From assembly GCA_964453855.1 (NCBI GenBank), contig CAYVRN010000003.1, positions 1 through 64,000 of the forward strand: a DNA stretch of 64,000 nt, read 5' to 3'. The position numbers and the translations under genes are program-made. The notes below the pieces were generated by a model that saw only the letters and a list, made by a program, of their open reading frames with translations, was not told where the DNA came from and made no database searches. The stretch comes from JASMHC01 sp964453855. GTDB taxonomy: Bacteria; Pseudomonadota; Alphaproteobacteria; Rhodobacterales; Rhodobacteraceae. Position 1 is the stretch's first letter. Each line of letters starts with the position of its first letter. This document shows positions 50,867 to 60,251 of this stretch, one piece after another.

Positions 50867-53668
50867 ATGACCACTACTTTCGGCAAGGGTTGCCATCTGC
50901 ATCTGATAGACGGCTCGGCGTTTATCTTTCGCGCATATCACGCGTTACCGCCTTTGACCCGAAAGTCTGATGGATTGCCAGTCGGGGCAGTTGCCGGTTT
51001 CTGCAACATGCTCCACCGCTATGTCGAGGGTAACACAGGGCCTGATGCCCCGACTCATGTGGCGGTAATTTTTGACTATTCGGGCAAGTCATTCCGAAAT
51101 GACATGTACGACCAGTACAAAGCCAACCGCCCCCCTGCACCCGAGGATCTGGTACCTCAATTCCCTTTAACCCGTGAAGCAACCAAAGCCTTTAACATCG
51201 CCTGTGAAGAGGTCGAGGGATATGAGGCCGATGACATCATCGCAACCTTGGCCGTTCAAGCGCGCGAGGCGGGTGGGCGCTGTACGATCATCAGTTCAGA
51301 CAAGGACCTGATGCAGTTGGTCGGCGACGGCGTGGAAATGCTGGATGCGATGAAGAACAAACGCATCGGGCGCGACGGAGTAATGGAAAAATTCGGTGTT
51401 GGCCCCGAGCGTGTTGTGGATGTTCAGGCTTTGGCGGGCGACTCGGTGGATAATGTGCCGGGCGCGCCGGGGATCGGGATCAAGACTGCGGCGCTTTTGA
51501 TAAACGAATTCGGCACGCTAGAAGAACTTCTGGACCGTGCCCAGGAAGTCCCGCAGCCCAAGCGACGCCAGACTCTGATTGAAAATCGCGCGCAGATCGA
51601 GTTGTCGAAGCGACTGGTTTCTCTGGATTGCAACACGCCGTTGGATTTCACCTTAGATGACCTCGAGGTCAAAGAACCTGATCCAGTAGTGCTGCTGAAG
51701 TTCCTCTCGGAAATGGAGTTCCGCACTTTGACAAAGCGGATCGCGGATCAGGCTGGCGTCGAGGCACCAGTCATTGAAGACACAAATACCGCTTCAGATG
51801 CACCGGTTGCGAAAGAGGCGGTGCCATTCGATACCGACAGTTATGAGTGTGTAAATACGATTGAGGCGCTGCAACGCTGGATAGATCGGATCAATTATGT
51901 CGGTCACGTCGCTGTGGACACTGAAACCACCGGTCTGGACGAGATGGTGGCCGATCTTGTCGGCATTTCGCTGTGCGTCGATGCGGGGCAGGCCTGTTAT
52001 ATCCCACTAACCCATAAAAAGGGTGCGTCGGATGATCTTTTCGGTTCGGAAGAACTGGTGGACGGTCAGTTGCCTTTGCCAGTCGTGCTTGATGCCCTAA
52101 AACCCGTTCTAGAAAGTAATGCGGTTCTGAAAATCGGTCAAAACATGAAATATGACGCCAAGATTTTCAGTCGCTATGGCGTGGACGTGGCGCCGTTCGA
52201 TGACACGATGCTGATGAGCTACGCTTTACATGCCGGATTGCACGGGCACGGGATGGACGCTCTATCAGAACGCTATTTGCACCACACACCAATCCCGATC
52301 AAATCACTGCTTGGAACTGGCAAGTCTGCCATCACATTTGATCGCGTGCCGTTGAATGAAGCGGTGAACTATGCGGCTGAGGATGCGGATATCACACTGC
52401 GGCTATGGGAACTGCTAAAGCCTCAGTTGCATAGTGCCCATGTCACACGCGTTTACGAACGCCTCGAACGTCCTTTGGTGCAAGTGTTGGCGCAAATGGA
52501 AATGCACGGGATCAAAGTGGACCGCGACACGCTCAGCCGCATGTCTAATGCCTTTGCCCAGAAAATGGCGGGGCTAGAATCCGAGCTATACGACCTTGCG
52601 GGGCACGAGTTTAACGTGCAGTCACCAGCGCAGGTGGGCAGCATTCTGTTTGACGAAATGGCGCTGGAAGGCGGTAAAAAAACCAAGACAGGCCAGTGGT
52701 CGACCCCTGCCGATGTGCTGGAAGACCTTGCGACTGAGCATGAATTTGCAGCTCGAGTGCTTGACTATCGTCAGTTGGCCAAGCTGAAATCGACCTATAC
52801 TGACGCTTTGCAGGGCCATATCAACTCTGAAACGGGGCGGGTGCACACTTCTTACATTCAATCGGGGGCATCCACCGGTCGTCTGGCCTCGACCGATCCG
52901 AACCTGCAGAACATTCCGGTGCGATCAGAAGAAGGGCGGCGTATTCGTGAGGCTTTTATCTCGGATACGGGAAAAACATTGGTTTCTCTCGACTATTCCC
53001 AGATTGAACTTCGCATTCTGGCCCATGTGGCTGGCATTGAAACTCTGAAACAGGCGTTCCGTGATGGGCATGACATTCACGCGATGACAGCGTCAGAAAT
53101 GTTCGACGTGCCACTAGATGAAATGACCGGCGACATCCGCCGTCAGGCCAAGGCGATTAACTTTGGTGTCATCTATGGGATCAGCGGGTTCGGTCTGGCG
53201 CGCAATTTGCGGATTCCTAGGGCCGAGGCGCAGGGCTTTATCGACCGATATTTCGAACGCTTCCCCGGTATTCGGGCTTATATGGATGAAACGGTTGCCT
53301 TTGCGAAAGAGCATAATCGCGTTCAAACTTTGTTTGGTCGTGTCATCCATACGCCCGAGATCAATGCAAAAGGACCGGGAGCCGGATTTGCCAAACGTGC
53401 GGCGATCAACGCGCCTATTCAGGGTACTGCGGCAGATATCATCCGACGTGCGATGATCCGGATGCCAGAGGCGATTTCTGGGCTACCTGCCAAAATGTTG
53501 TTGCAGGTCCATGACGAACTTATCTTCGAGGTTGAAGATGGTGCTGCGGATGATCTGATTGATATCGCGCGTGGTGTGATGGAAGGCGCAGCGGAACCCG
53601 TGATCAAGCTGGATGTGCCGTTGGTGGTTGACGCAGGCCAAGGCGCGAATTGGGCTGAGGCGCATTAA
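50867..53668 (+). CDS. polA: DNA polymerase I
   Basis: A 933-residue repair and primer-removal polymerase with three domains. The 5' nuclease begins LHLIDGSAFIFRAYHALPPL and has VEGYEADDIIATLA. The 3'-5' exonuclease keeps its metal-binding residues in VAVDTETTGLDE, GQNMKYDAKIF and YAAEDADITLRLW, so proofreading should be active. The polymerase has LVSLDYSQIELRILAHVAG, RRQAKAINFGVIYGISGFGL and LQVHDELIFEV. The final TAA overlaps the start of the next small gene (TAATG). Confidence 0.97.
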   Translation: MTTTFGKGCHLHLIDGSAFIFRAYHALPPLTRKSDGLPVGAVAGFCNMLHRYVEGNTGPDAPTHVAVIFDYSGKSFRNDMYDQYKANRPPAPEDLVPQFPLTREATKAFNIACEEVEGYEADDIIATLAVQAREAGGRCTIISSDKDLMQLVGDGVEMLDAMKNKRIGRDGVMEKFGVGPERVVDVQALAGDSVDNVPGAPGIGIKTAALLINEFGTLEELLDRAQEVPQPKRRQTLIENRAQIELSKRLVSLDCNTPLDFTLDDLEVKEPDPVVLLKFLSEMEFRTLTKRIADQAGVEAPVIEDTNTASDAPVAKEAVPFDTDSYECVNTIEALQRWIDRINYVGHVAVDTETTGLDEMVADLVGISLCVDAGQACYIPLTHKKGASDDLFGSEELVDGQLPLPVVLDALKPVLESNAVLKIGQNMKYDAKIFSRYGVDVAPFDDTMLMSYALHAGLHGHGMDALSERYLHHTPIPIKSLLGTGKSAITFDRVPLNEAVNYAAEDADITLRLWELLKPQLHSAHVTRVYERLERPLVQVLAQMEMHGIKVDRDTLSRMSNAFAQKMAGLESELYDLAGHEFNVQSPAQVGSILFDEMALEGGKKTKTGQWSTPADVLEDLATEHEFAARVLDYRQLAKLKSTYTDALQGHINSETGRVHTSYIQSGASTGRLASTDPNLQNIPVRSEEGRRIREAFISDTGKTLVSLDYSQIELRILAHVAGIETLKQAFRDGHDIHAMTASEMFDVPLDEMTGDIRRQAKAINFGVIYGISGFGLARNLRIPRAEAQGFIDRYFERFPGIRAYMDETVAFAKEHNRVQTLFGRVIHTPEINAKGPGAGFAKRAAINAPIQGTAADIIRRAMIRMPEAISGLPAKMLLQVHDELIFEVEDGAADDLIDIARGVMEGAAEPVIKLDVPLVVDAGQGANWAEAH

Positions 53669-53994
53669 TGCCACACGCGGATTTAAAATACTCGGCTGAT
53701 TTGCAGATTGATGCGGGTTTGATCCTGCTTCGTATCGAGGAGTGTATCAATACGCATGATGCGGGGGCAGGGGCATGCAAGGGGGGCGCCTATCGGGCTG
53801 AAGTGTTTCACCATACACATTTGTTGGTCGAAATATCGCTGTTACCAAAACCGCATAGAAATGCCGAGTTCACTATCGCTCTAAGAGATGATTTGGAGCA
53901 GGTCATTAAGTCATGTTTGAACCAACCCTGTGCTTTTTCATTAGCGCTAAGTTATTCGGACGCGTTTTATATAACGAACCGGTTTGAACCCTAA
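53668..53994 (+). CDS. 5-carboxymethyl-2-hydroxymuconate isomerase-like small tautomerase
   Basis: A 108-residue protein of the tautomerase superfamily. After Met comes Pro2, the usual catalytic base, in PHADLKYSADLQID, matching the PHxxxxYSxNL start of CHMI (HpaF) proteins. The later RAEVFHHTHLLVEISLL and FTIALRDDLEQVI fit the same family, but conservation is weak and the protein is short. CHMI works in homoprotocatechuate (4-hydroxyphenylacetate) breakdown; no partner genes are near. It is translationally coupled to polA by a one-base overlap, which says little about function. Confidence 0.65.
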   Translation: MPHADLKYSADLQIDAGLILLRIEECINTHDAGAGACKGGAYRAEVFHHTHLLVEISLLPKPHRNAEFTIALRDDLEQVIKSCLNQPCAFSLALSYSDAFYITNRFEP

Positions 53995-54094
53995 TTGTTG
54001 TTGGGCGCGGCGATATAGGCAATTTCACTTACGGTCATATTTGCTAAGAAGATCGGCGATCCGTGGATCACCAAGACTTGCATGACTGCATGAG

Positions 54095-54116
54095 TTGGTA
54101 TACAACGGCATACAAC
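54095..54116. promoter_or_regulatory. Possible operator upstream of acnB
   Basis: TTGGTATACAAC (54095-54106) is a near-palindrome around GTATAC, and the half TATACAAC is repeated as CATACAAC ten bases later (54109-54116), one helical turn apart. Sites centred on GTATAC are typical of FadR-type GntR regulators. It lies 76-97 bases before the acnB start. The remaining 197-base gap shows nothing else clear. Confidence 0.35.
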
Positions 54117-54191
54117 AATGTTGGGCTTGATACATTTGAACCAGATGTTCGGCCTGACTGGACTTTCAGACACTAACGCGCAGGAACTGTC

Positions 54192-56981
54192 ATGAGCTTA
54201 TACACAGACTATCTCGCTGAGATTGAAACCCGTAAAGAACAAGGGCTTAGCCCGAAGCCGATCGATGATGGCGCGCTCTTGGCCGAAATCATCGCGCAAA
54301 TCAAAGATAGCGAAAACGCGCATCGTGACGACTCGCTCAATCATTTCATCTACAACACGCTTCCGGGCACAACGAGCGCCGCAGGGGAAAAAGCTGCGTT
54401 TCTAAAAGAGATTATTCTAGGCAACGAAGTTGTGGCCGAGATATCGGTCGCGTTTGCATTTGAACTGCTGTCACACATGAAGGGCGGTCCGTCGATAGAC
54501 GTTCTTCTCGATCTGGCACTGGGCGACGATGCGGGTATCGCGGCGCAAGCGGCAGACGTGCTGAAAACTCAAGTCTATCTGTACGAAGCAGACATGGCGC
54601 GTTTGGGCGAAGCATATAATGCTGGCAATGCTGTCGCCAAAGACCTGTTGGAAAGCTATGCACAGGCCGAATTCTTCACCAAACTGCCTGATATCGACGA
54701 AGAAATCGAGATCGTGACCTATATTGCCGCAGAAGGCGATATCTCGACTGACCTTCTGTCGCCAGGCAACCAAGCGCATAGCCGAGCAGACCGCGAGCTT
54801 CATGGCAAGTGTATGATCTCGCCAAGTGCACAGGAAGAGATTCAGGCTCTGAAATTGCAGCACCCCGGCAAGCAAGTCATGCTGATTGCGGAGAAAGGCA
54901 CGATGGGCGTCGGTTCGTCGCGCATGTCAGGTGTGAACAACGTGGCGCTTTGGACCGGTAAGCAGGCATCACCGTATGTTCCTTTTGTGAACTATGCCCC
55001 GATTGTCGGCGGTACAAACGGTATTTCGCCGATTTTCCTGACAACCGTAGGCGTGACCGGCGGCATCGGTCTGGATCTGAAAAACTGGGTCAAGAAAACA
55101 GATGCTGACGGAAAGCCGATCCTGAACAACGACGGAAATGCGATCCTTGAGCAGGTGTATTCTGTGGCGACAGGTACGGTTTTGAAGATCAACACCAAGA
55201 CGCACAAACTACTTAGCGAAGATGGAGAAGAGCTTGTGGACGTCTCATCGTCGTTCACACCGCAAAAAGTCGAATTCATGAAGGCGGGTGGCTCTTACGC
55301 GATTGTCTTTGGTAAGAAACTACAGACATTCGCAGCTGAAACTCTTGGTGTCGAAGCTAAGCCAGTTTTTGCTCCATCGAAGATTGTGACCAACGAAGGT
55401 CAGGGCCTCACAGCTGTTGAAAAAATCTTTAACAAAAATGCTCTTGGCGTTCCCGAAGGTACGGTCATGCATGCAGGCTCGGATGCACGTGTTCAGGTCA
55501 ACATTGTGGGTTCACAAGACACCACCGGCTTGATGACCATGCAAGAGCTAGAGTCGATGGCGGCAACCGTCGTGTCTCCCGCCGTGGATGGCGCCTATCA
55601 GTCTGGCTGTCACACTGCATCGGTTTGGGATTTGAAAGCTCAGGCGAATACGCCACGTTTGATGAAGTTCATGAACGATTTCGGTCTCATCACCGGCCGT
55701 GATCCGAAGGAACAGTATCACCCGATGACGGACGTGATCCATAAGGTTCTGAACGACATTACCGTTTCAGATTGGGACATCATCATAGGTGGCGACAGCC
55801 ACACCCGTATGTCGAAAGGCGTGGCCTTCGGTGCAGACTCGGGTACCGTTGCACTGGCCTTGGCCACGGGTGAGGCCTCGATGCCAATTCCTGAATCGGT
55901 CAAAGTGACCTTCAAAGGAAAAATGGCTGATCACATGGACTTCCGTGATGTTGTTCATGCTACGCAGGCGCAGATGTTGGCGCAACACGGCGATAACGTG
56001 TTCCAAGGCCGCGTGATCGAAGTGCACATCGGCACTTTGTTGGCAGACCAAGCGTTCACATTTACTGACTGGACTGCCGAGATGAAGGCGAAAGCTTCGG
56101 TCTGTATTTCGAATGACGAAACTCTAATCGGATCTTTGGAACTGGCGAAAAGCCGCATTCAGATCATGATCGATGCGGGTATGGACAATGAAAAGCAGAT
56201 GCTAGCCGGTCTGATCGCTAAGGCTGATGCTCGGATTGCGGAAATCAAATCTGGTGAAAATCCAGCTTTAACTCCAGACGACAACGCAAAATACTACGCT
56301 GAAGTTGTGGTTGATCTGGACCAGATCGTTGAGCCGATGATAGCTGATCCAGATGTCAACAACATCGACGTTTCCAAGCGCTATACTCACGACACCATTC
56401 GCCCGATCTCGTACTACAAGGCCGAGAAGAAGGTTGATTTGGGCTTTGTCGGATCTTGCATGGTTCACAAGGGTGATATCAAGATCGTGGCCCAGATGCT
56501 GCGCAACATTGAAGCGTTGAATGGAAGTGTTGAATTCAAGGCACCGCTAGTGGTCACCGCCCCAACCTACAATATCATCAACGAATTGAAGGAAGAGGGC
56601 GACTGGGAAGTCCTGCAGAAATATTCGGGTTTCGAGTTCGACGATGCGGCACCAAAAACCGCAGCACGCACCGAGTACGAGAACATTCTCTACCTAGAGC
56701 GTCCGGGTTGTAACCTTTGCATGGGTAACCAGGAAAAAGCCGCTAAAGGTGATACAGTTCTGGCAACCTCGACCCGCTTGTTCCAAGGCCGCGTTGTGGC
56801 TGACTTGCCAGAGAAGAAGGGCGAGTCGCTACTGGGATCGACACCTGTTGTGGTTCTGTCGGCTATTCTGGGGCGCACCCCAACGCTGGACGAATACAAA
56901 TCAGCCGTCGAAGGTATCGACCTGACTAAATTTGCACCGCCTAAGGAAATTCCGGCGACGTCACGTTCAGTTCATTTCTAA
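54192..56981 (+). CDS. acnB: Aconitate hydratase B
   Basis: A 929-residue TCA-cycle enzyme that interconverts citrate and isocitrate with a [4Fe-4S] cluster. The AcnB layout is visible: an N-terminal HEAT-like domain (about residues 1-160), the swivel domain, GDSHTRMSKGVAFGADSGT, VGSCMVHKGDIKI and the C-terminal cluster ligands in ERPGCNLCMGNQEKAAKG. Cluster Cys residues are intact. CAGGAAC lies before the ATG. Under iron or oxidative stress the apo-form of AcnB can bind RNA in studied species. Confidence 0.97.
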   Translation: MSLYTDYLAEIETRKEQGLSPKPIDDGALLAEIIAQIKDSENAHRDDSLNHFIYNTLPGTTSAAGEKAAFLKEIILGNEVVAEISVAFAFELLSHMKGGPSIDVLLDLALGDDAGIAAQAADVLKTQVYLYEADMARLGEAYNAGNAVAKDLLESYAQAEFFTKLPDIDEEIEIVTYIAAEGDISTDLLSPGNQAHSRADRELHGKCMISPSAQEEIQALKLQHPGKQVMLIAEKGTMGVGSSRMSGVNNVALWTGKQASPYVPFVNYAPIVGGTNGISPIFLTTVGVTGGIGLDLKNWVKKTDADGKPILNNDGNAILEQVYSVATGTVLKINTKTHKLLSEDGEELVDVSSSFTPQKVEFMKAGGSYAIVFGKKLQTFAAETLGVEAKPVFAPSKIVTNEGQGLTAVEKIFNKNALGVPEGTVMHAGSDARVQVNIVGSQDTTGLMTMQELESMAATVVSPAVDGAYQSGCHTASVWDLKAQANTPRLMKFMNDFGLITGRDPKEQYHPMTDVIHKVLNDITVSDWDIIIGGDSHTRMSKGVAFGADSGTVALALATGEASMPIPESVKVTFKGKMADHMDFRDVVHATQAQMLAQHGDNVFQGRVIEVHIGTLLADQAFTFTDWTAEMKAKASVCISNDETLIGSLELAKSRIQIMIDAGMDNEKQMLAGLIAKADARIAEIKSGENPALTPDDNAKYYAEVVVDLDQIVEPMIADPDVNNIDVSKRYTHDTIRPISYYKAEKKVDLGFVGSCMVHKGDIKIVAQMLRNIEALNGSVEFKAPLVVTAPTYNIINELKEEGDWEVLQKYSGFEFDDAAPKTAARTEYENILYLERPGCNLCMGNQEKAAKGDTVLATSTRLFQGRVVADLPEKKGESLLGSTPVVVLSAILGRTPTLDEYKSAVEGIDLTKFAPPKEIPATSRSVHF

Positions 56982-57000
56982 GTCGCTTTGACTAGACGAA

Positions 57001-57027
57001 GGGCGTCACCGTTGGTGGCGCCCTTTT
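57001..57027 (+). terminator. Rho-independent terminator of acnB
   Basis: GGGCGTCACC and GGTGGCGCCC (57001-57023, one G-T pair) form a 10-bp stem with a 3-base loop, followed by TTTT. It starts 19 bases after the acnB stop. Confidence 0.9.
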
Positions 57028-57037
57028 CGTTTGGCGG

Positions 57038-57367
57038 CTATGATCGTTTTTCGACCACACCGATCTTGTTCAGAATATGCTCGATCCCTGAATGTGGGTT
57101 TTGAACAGAGGCTTTGATCTGATCAAAACGTTGGCGCAGGCGGTCTTTTTCTTCTCCCTGACAGTCATTCCACTTACGGCCTTGAAGCCCCATGACCAGC
57201 GCGTAATACCCTATGAAATGTGGCTTGGCTCCGCTTTGAAGCAGTTTTGTATAGGCCTGGTCCGGTCCTAATGCGATCAGGGTTTCCGCGTCGGCAATGC
57301 CTGCACGGGCGAATTCCTGTTCGCTTGCGGGACCAAGGTTGCGGATTCAGGAAACGGGCGTGCTCAT
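57038..57367 (-). pseudogene. TfoX/Sxy C-terminal-domain protein gene interrupted by an in-frame TGA
   Basis: From ATG at 57367 the frame reads M S T P V S, then TGA (57349-57347), then continues without a stop as IRNLGPASEQEFARAGIADA, with PHFIGYYALVMGLQGRKWND further on, ending at TAG 57038. The reading after TGA is a clear TfoX C-terminal domain (a helix-hairpin-helix-like fold seen in Sxy regulators of competence and in stand-alone alphaproteobacterial proteins). In such stand-alone proteins the domain starts within a few residues of the N-terminus, so codon 7 was probably TCA or another sense codon. No good alternative start precedes the domain. A recent nonsense mutation, a sequencing error or read-through are the options. 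It is convergent with acnB. Confidence 0.75.
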
Positions 57368-57422
57368 AGCTCAGTTGTAAGCAAGCGACCAGGGCTTGTC
57401 AGCCGGCTTGTATCGTAAGGTT

Positions 57423-57911
57423 TCAAATAGCCAGCAAAATAATGGTCGCCAAACCCCACAAGGTCATCTGATAATGCGTGTTCTGGCCTTCGTAGTGACA
57501 AAACCAATAGCAAAACCAGTTACCTGCAATCAGAAATCCGGCCCAAGTGCTTGTAAAGAAAAGTGCGCCCATAATAGCAAGTCCCTTGGCGAACTGCACG
57601 TCGGAGCCTGTAAACAATGCGATCACCATCATCACCGTCGCAGCCCAAAGAACAGCGACAGCGATAACTTCCCACAGAACGATCAGCCGAAACAGAAACC
57701 TTTGTACGTTCGAGTTCGAAATCCTTCGGTGCGCTACATCGACATAGGCTTCCGGATATTCCTCGCGCATACGGGTCATATCCAAAACCTGCGACGTGAA
57801 GGCACAGTTTAGGTTGGGCTTAAAAATGTTTTCGTAAACGCCGATTGTAAGCCACGCGGTGATAAACAACACAGCGGCAGATTGGGCTAAAAGCAAAGCA
57901 AACTCATGCAT
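57423..57911 (-). CDS. DUF2165 small integral membrane protein
   Basis: A 162-residue protein with four membrane spans: an N-terminal one, one near 70-95, one near 105-125 and a last one at the C-terminus. LIAGNWFCYWFCHYEGQNTH in the third loop is typical of DUF2165 proteins. The function is unknown. It lies just downstream of the dioxygenase gene (35 bases) in the same direction, so it may be the last gene of the creatininase/oxidase operon. Confidence 0.8.
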   Translation of the reverse strand: MHEFALLLAQSAAVLFITAWLTIGVYENIFKPNLNCAFTSQVLDMTRMREEYPEAYVDVAHRRISNSNVQRFLFRLIVLWEVIAVAVLWAATVMMVIALFTGSDVQFAKGLAIMGALFFTSTWAGFLIAGNWFCYWFCHYEGQNTHYQMTLWGLATIILLAI

Positions 57912-57946
57912 AACCAGTTTTTCTCTTCATCGCGCGGCTCATTGCA

Positions 57947-58834
57947 TCAAGCAGGCAGACGCACGCCTTCGACGCCGTCAGATGCGGTGACCGAACAGCA
58001 GATGCTGGATAGGGTTCGCGGCAATTCGTATGGCCACGGAGTTCCCCTATGTAGGGTCGCGCGTTGATCCCAGATCAACACATCCCCGACCGACCATTTG
58101 TGTGAATATGTAAACTCCGGCTGTGTGCAAAAGTCCATCAGTTCGTCTAACAGGGCTAGGCTTTCGGCATCATCATACCCATCCACTTTGTAAGCATGGC
58201 TGGCGATATACAGTGCCTCGCGCCCGTTGACGGGATTGGGCCAAACGGCTTTCCAATGCGTCGCCGGCCATTTGTGAAACATCGGCTGTTTAGCGAGTTC
58301 TGGCGAGATTTTGGCGCGCGAGATCGCATAATGGTGCCAGATACCACGATCCCTGATCCGCGCCTTCAAGTCTTCCGGCATCGCTGCCCATGCTGCGCGG
58401 GTCGAGGCCAGTTCAGTCGCTCCGCCTTGGTCTGTGACCACGCGACCGACAAGGATATTTGTGAGCGAAGGTGTGGGAATGAAGGTGCTGTCGGCGTGCC
58501 AAAGGAAGTTCGATTCCAGCTGCAAACGCTGCATGTCCATGGTGCCGTCCTGAAGCGATTTATCGATCGCTTGGTTCGTCACTTTTGGGATTTCAAACGC
58601 TTCTCCTGCTTTTCGTTCATCGGCTTTACGGTCTTCAATCGGCCCAAAGGCTTGGGCGAGCTTCAAATGGTCATCGTCGGAAAAATCCTGCGTCCGAAAC
58701 AACAGCGCGGAATGTTCCTCGAACAGCGCACGCAGTTCGCCGAAGCGGCCCGACCCTACGATATCGGCAAGGGGTAGGCCCGTGACTTCGACGCCGAAAG
58801 TGGATGTTAGCGGGGTGGTTTTCAGTTCAGTCAT
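57947..58834 (-). CDS. TauD/TfdA-type Fe(II)/2-oxoglutarate dioxygenase
   Basis: A 295-residue oxygenase. The iron-binding facial triad is visible: His113 and Asp115 in NFLWHADSTF and His262 in ATLHRGTPW. Arg273 in ELPRTL is the likely 2-oxoglutarate anchor. It would hydroxylate an unactivated C-H, often to split C-S, C-O or C-N bonds. It is closest in feel to the 2,4-D/taurine dioxygenase group; the substrate is unknown. The ATG at 58834 has AAAGGATAGGA upstream. It starts four bases after the FAD oxidase gene, so both steps probably act on one pathway. Confidence 0.88.
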   Translation of the reverse strand: MTELKTTPLTSTFGVEVTGLPLADIVGSGRFGELRALFEEHSALLFRTQDFSDDDHLKLAQAFGPIEDRKADERKAGEAFEIPKVTNQAIDKSLQDGTMDMQRLQLESNFLWHADSTFIPTPSLTNILVGRVVTDQGGATELASTRAAWAAMPEDLKARIRDRGIWHHYAISRAKISPELAKQPMFHKWPATHWKAVWPNPVNGREALYIASHAYKVDGYDDAESLALLDELMDFCTQPEFTYSHKWSVGDVLIWDQRATLHRGTPWPYELPRTLSSICCSVTASDGVEGVRLPA

Positions 58835-58838
58835 GATC

Positions 58839-60251
58839 CTATCCTTTGACGACTGCTTTTGCTTCGATTTCATCGGCGCTCAGGTCTTTGACTAAAGCCC
58901 AAGCTGCGGATTTGGAGCTGTTTAACAGCCCCTTGGGGTCCAGTCGTTTTTTCCAAGCAAGATGTGTGTAATCCGCGTTATGTAGACCACCGCCCTCGAT
59001 CACGTTCACATGGGCGTCGTAGACGATGAACCCGTGTTGGCGGTAGGTTTCGTTGATCTGATCTAGCCGATCTTGATCCGTGAACCAGATGATCGGTAGA
59101 TCGATCGACTGCAACTTCCCGTCAAAGCGCGCGAATTCGTGGTGCATCCAGACGTCATCTCCAATCACTTCGCGCAATGCCACAATGGCTTCGACGTCTG
59201 AAACATCTGCCACCCCAATCTGCTGATACGTCGCCGATCGATCTGCTTTCAGCACCTGCAATGTCGTGTGGTTATAGGCAAACTCGAATGCATGCGGAAT
59301 ATTTGCAGCAACTCGTTCCGCTTCAGTGACGTGCAAATGAACGATGCCGCCATATTCGGCAACCAGGGCTTTGTAAGCCTCAAGGTCTTCGGGCGGGATA
59401 TAGCACACCGACAGGTCGCGGCCTTCGGGGATGTGGTCTTTGAGGCGCGGGAAATATCCGGCAATCCGCGCATCGACCACATTCGCCATCTTCGGTGACA
59501 TGTCTTTGGACGAGGCCAATGCATAGGTCGCGGCATAGGTTGTTCCGTAATCGTCAAACGTGGCCATGCAAGCCACCCAGTCGTGACTGGGAACGGTGCG
59601 CAGAGTGACCTGAGTGATCGCACCGTTTATCCCCCACGCATGGTGAATTTTCAGAACGTCAGCACCTTCGAATAGGTGTTCTTGCGGTTCGGCTTCGATC
59701 GAAAGCACTTTCAGCGAAATCAGATTGCCCGGTTCGCGCAAAGCGCCAGACGCTAACGACCCGATACCCGACGATCCACCCGCAACGAAGCCGCCAACAG
59801 TGGCTATATCCTGTGTAGACGGGAACATGGCCAGTTCCTGCCCCGATGCCTTCAATGCATTGTTGATATCCAGCATTAGCGCGCCCGCTTCGGCTGTCAC
59901 ATAGCCATCGCCAATTTCGATGATCCGGTCCATGGCCGTGGTTTCGATAATCAAACCGCCATTTACGGGCACTGCCTGCCCATAGTTGCCGGTTCCGCCA
60001 CCACGAAACACGATCGGCACGTCGGCCTGATAGGCTATCGCCAAGCAGTGTTTCATCTCGTCGCTGGTTTTGGGAACCGCCACCAGATCGCCGAACTCTT
60101 TCTTCAGTTGTTCGTTCAGGATGGGACTGTACCAGAAGAAATCGCGCGAACGCTTTTTCACCAACACAGGTTCGTCTATCACCTGAACCGGGGAAAGCTT
60201 CTCAGCGAAAGCCCCCCAGTCGATGTCGATTTTTCCGGATATGGATGTCAT
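58839..60251 (-). CDS. FAD-linked oxidase (GlcD/FAD_binding_4 family)
   Basis: A 470-residue oxidase or dehydrogenase of the vanillyl-alcohol-oxidase superfamily. The FAD-binding PP-loop region has IVFRGGGTGNYGQAVP, then ITAEAG-like VTAEAGALMLDIN and TVGGFVAGGSSGIGSLASGA. The C-terminal cap ends DPKGLLNSSKSAAW, a typical FAD-oxidase ending. Family members oxidise 2-hydroxy acids, alcohols or amines. It overlaps the upstream amidohydrolase by four bases, so it is part of the same operon. Substrate unknown. Confidence 0.87.
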   Translation of the reverse strand: MTSISGKIDIDWGAFAEKLSPVQVIDEPVLVKKRSRDFFWYSPILNEQLKKEFGDLVAVPKTSDEMKHCLAIAYQADVPIVFRGGGTGNYGQAVPVNGGLIIETTAMDRIIEIGDGYVTAEAGALMLDINNALKASGQELAMFPSTQDIATVGGFVAGGSSGIGSLASGALREPGNLISLKVLSIEAEPQEHLFEGADVLKIHHAWGINGAITQVTLRTVPSHDWVACMATFDDYGTTYAATYALASSKDMSPKMANVVDARIAGYFPRLKDHIPEGRDLSVCYIPPEDLEAYKALVAEYGGIVHLHVTEAERVAANIPHAFEFAYNHTTLQVLKADRSATYQQIGVADVSDVEAIVALREVIGDDVWMHHEFARFDGKLQSIDLPIIWFTDQDRLDQINETYRQHGFIVYDAHVNVIEGGGLHNADYTHLAWKKRLDPKGLLNSSKSAAWALVKDLSADEIEAKAVVKG

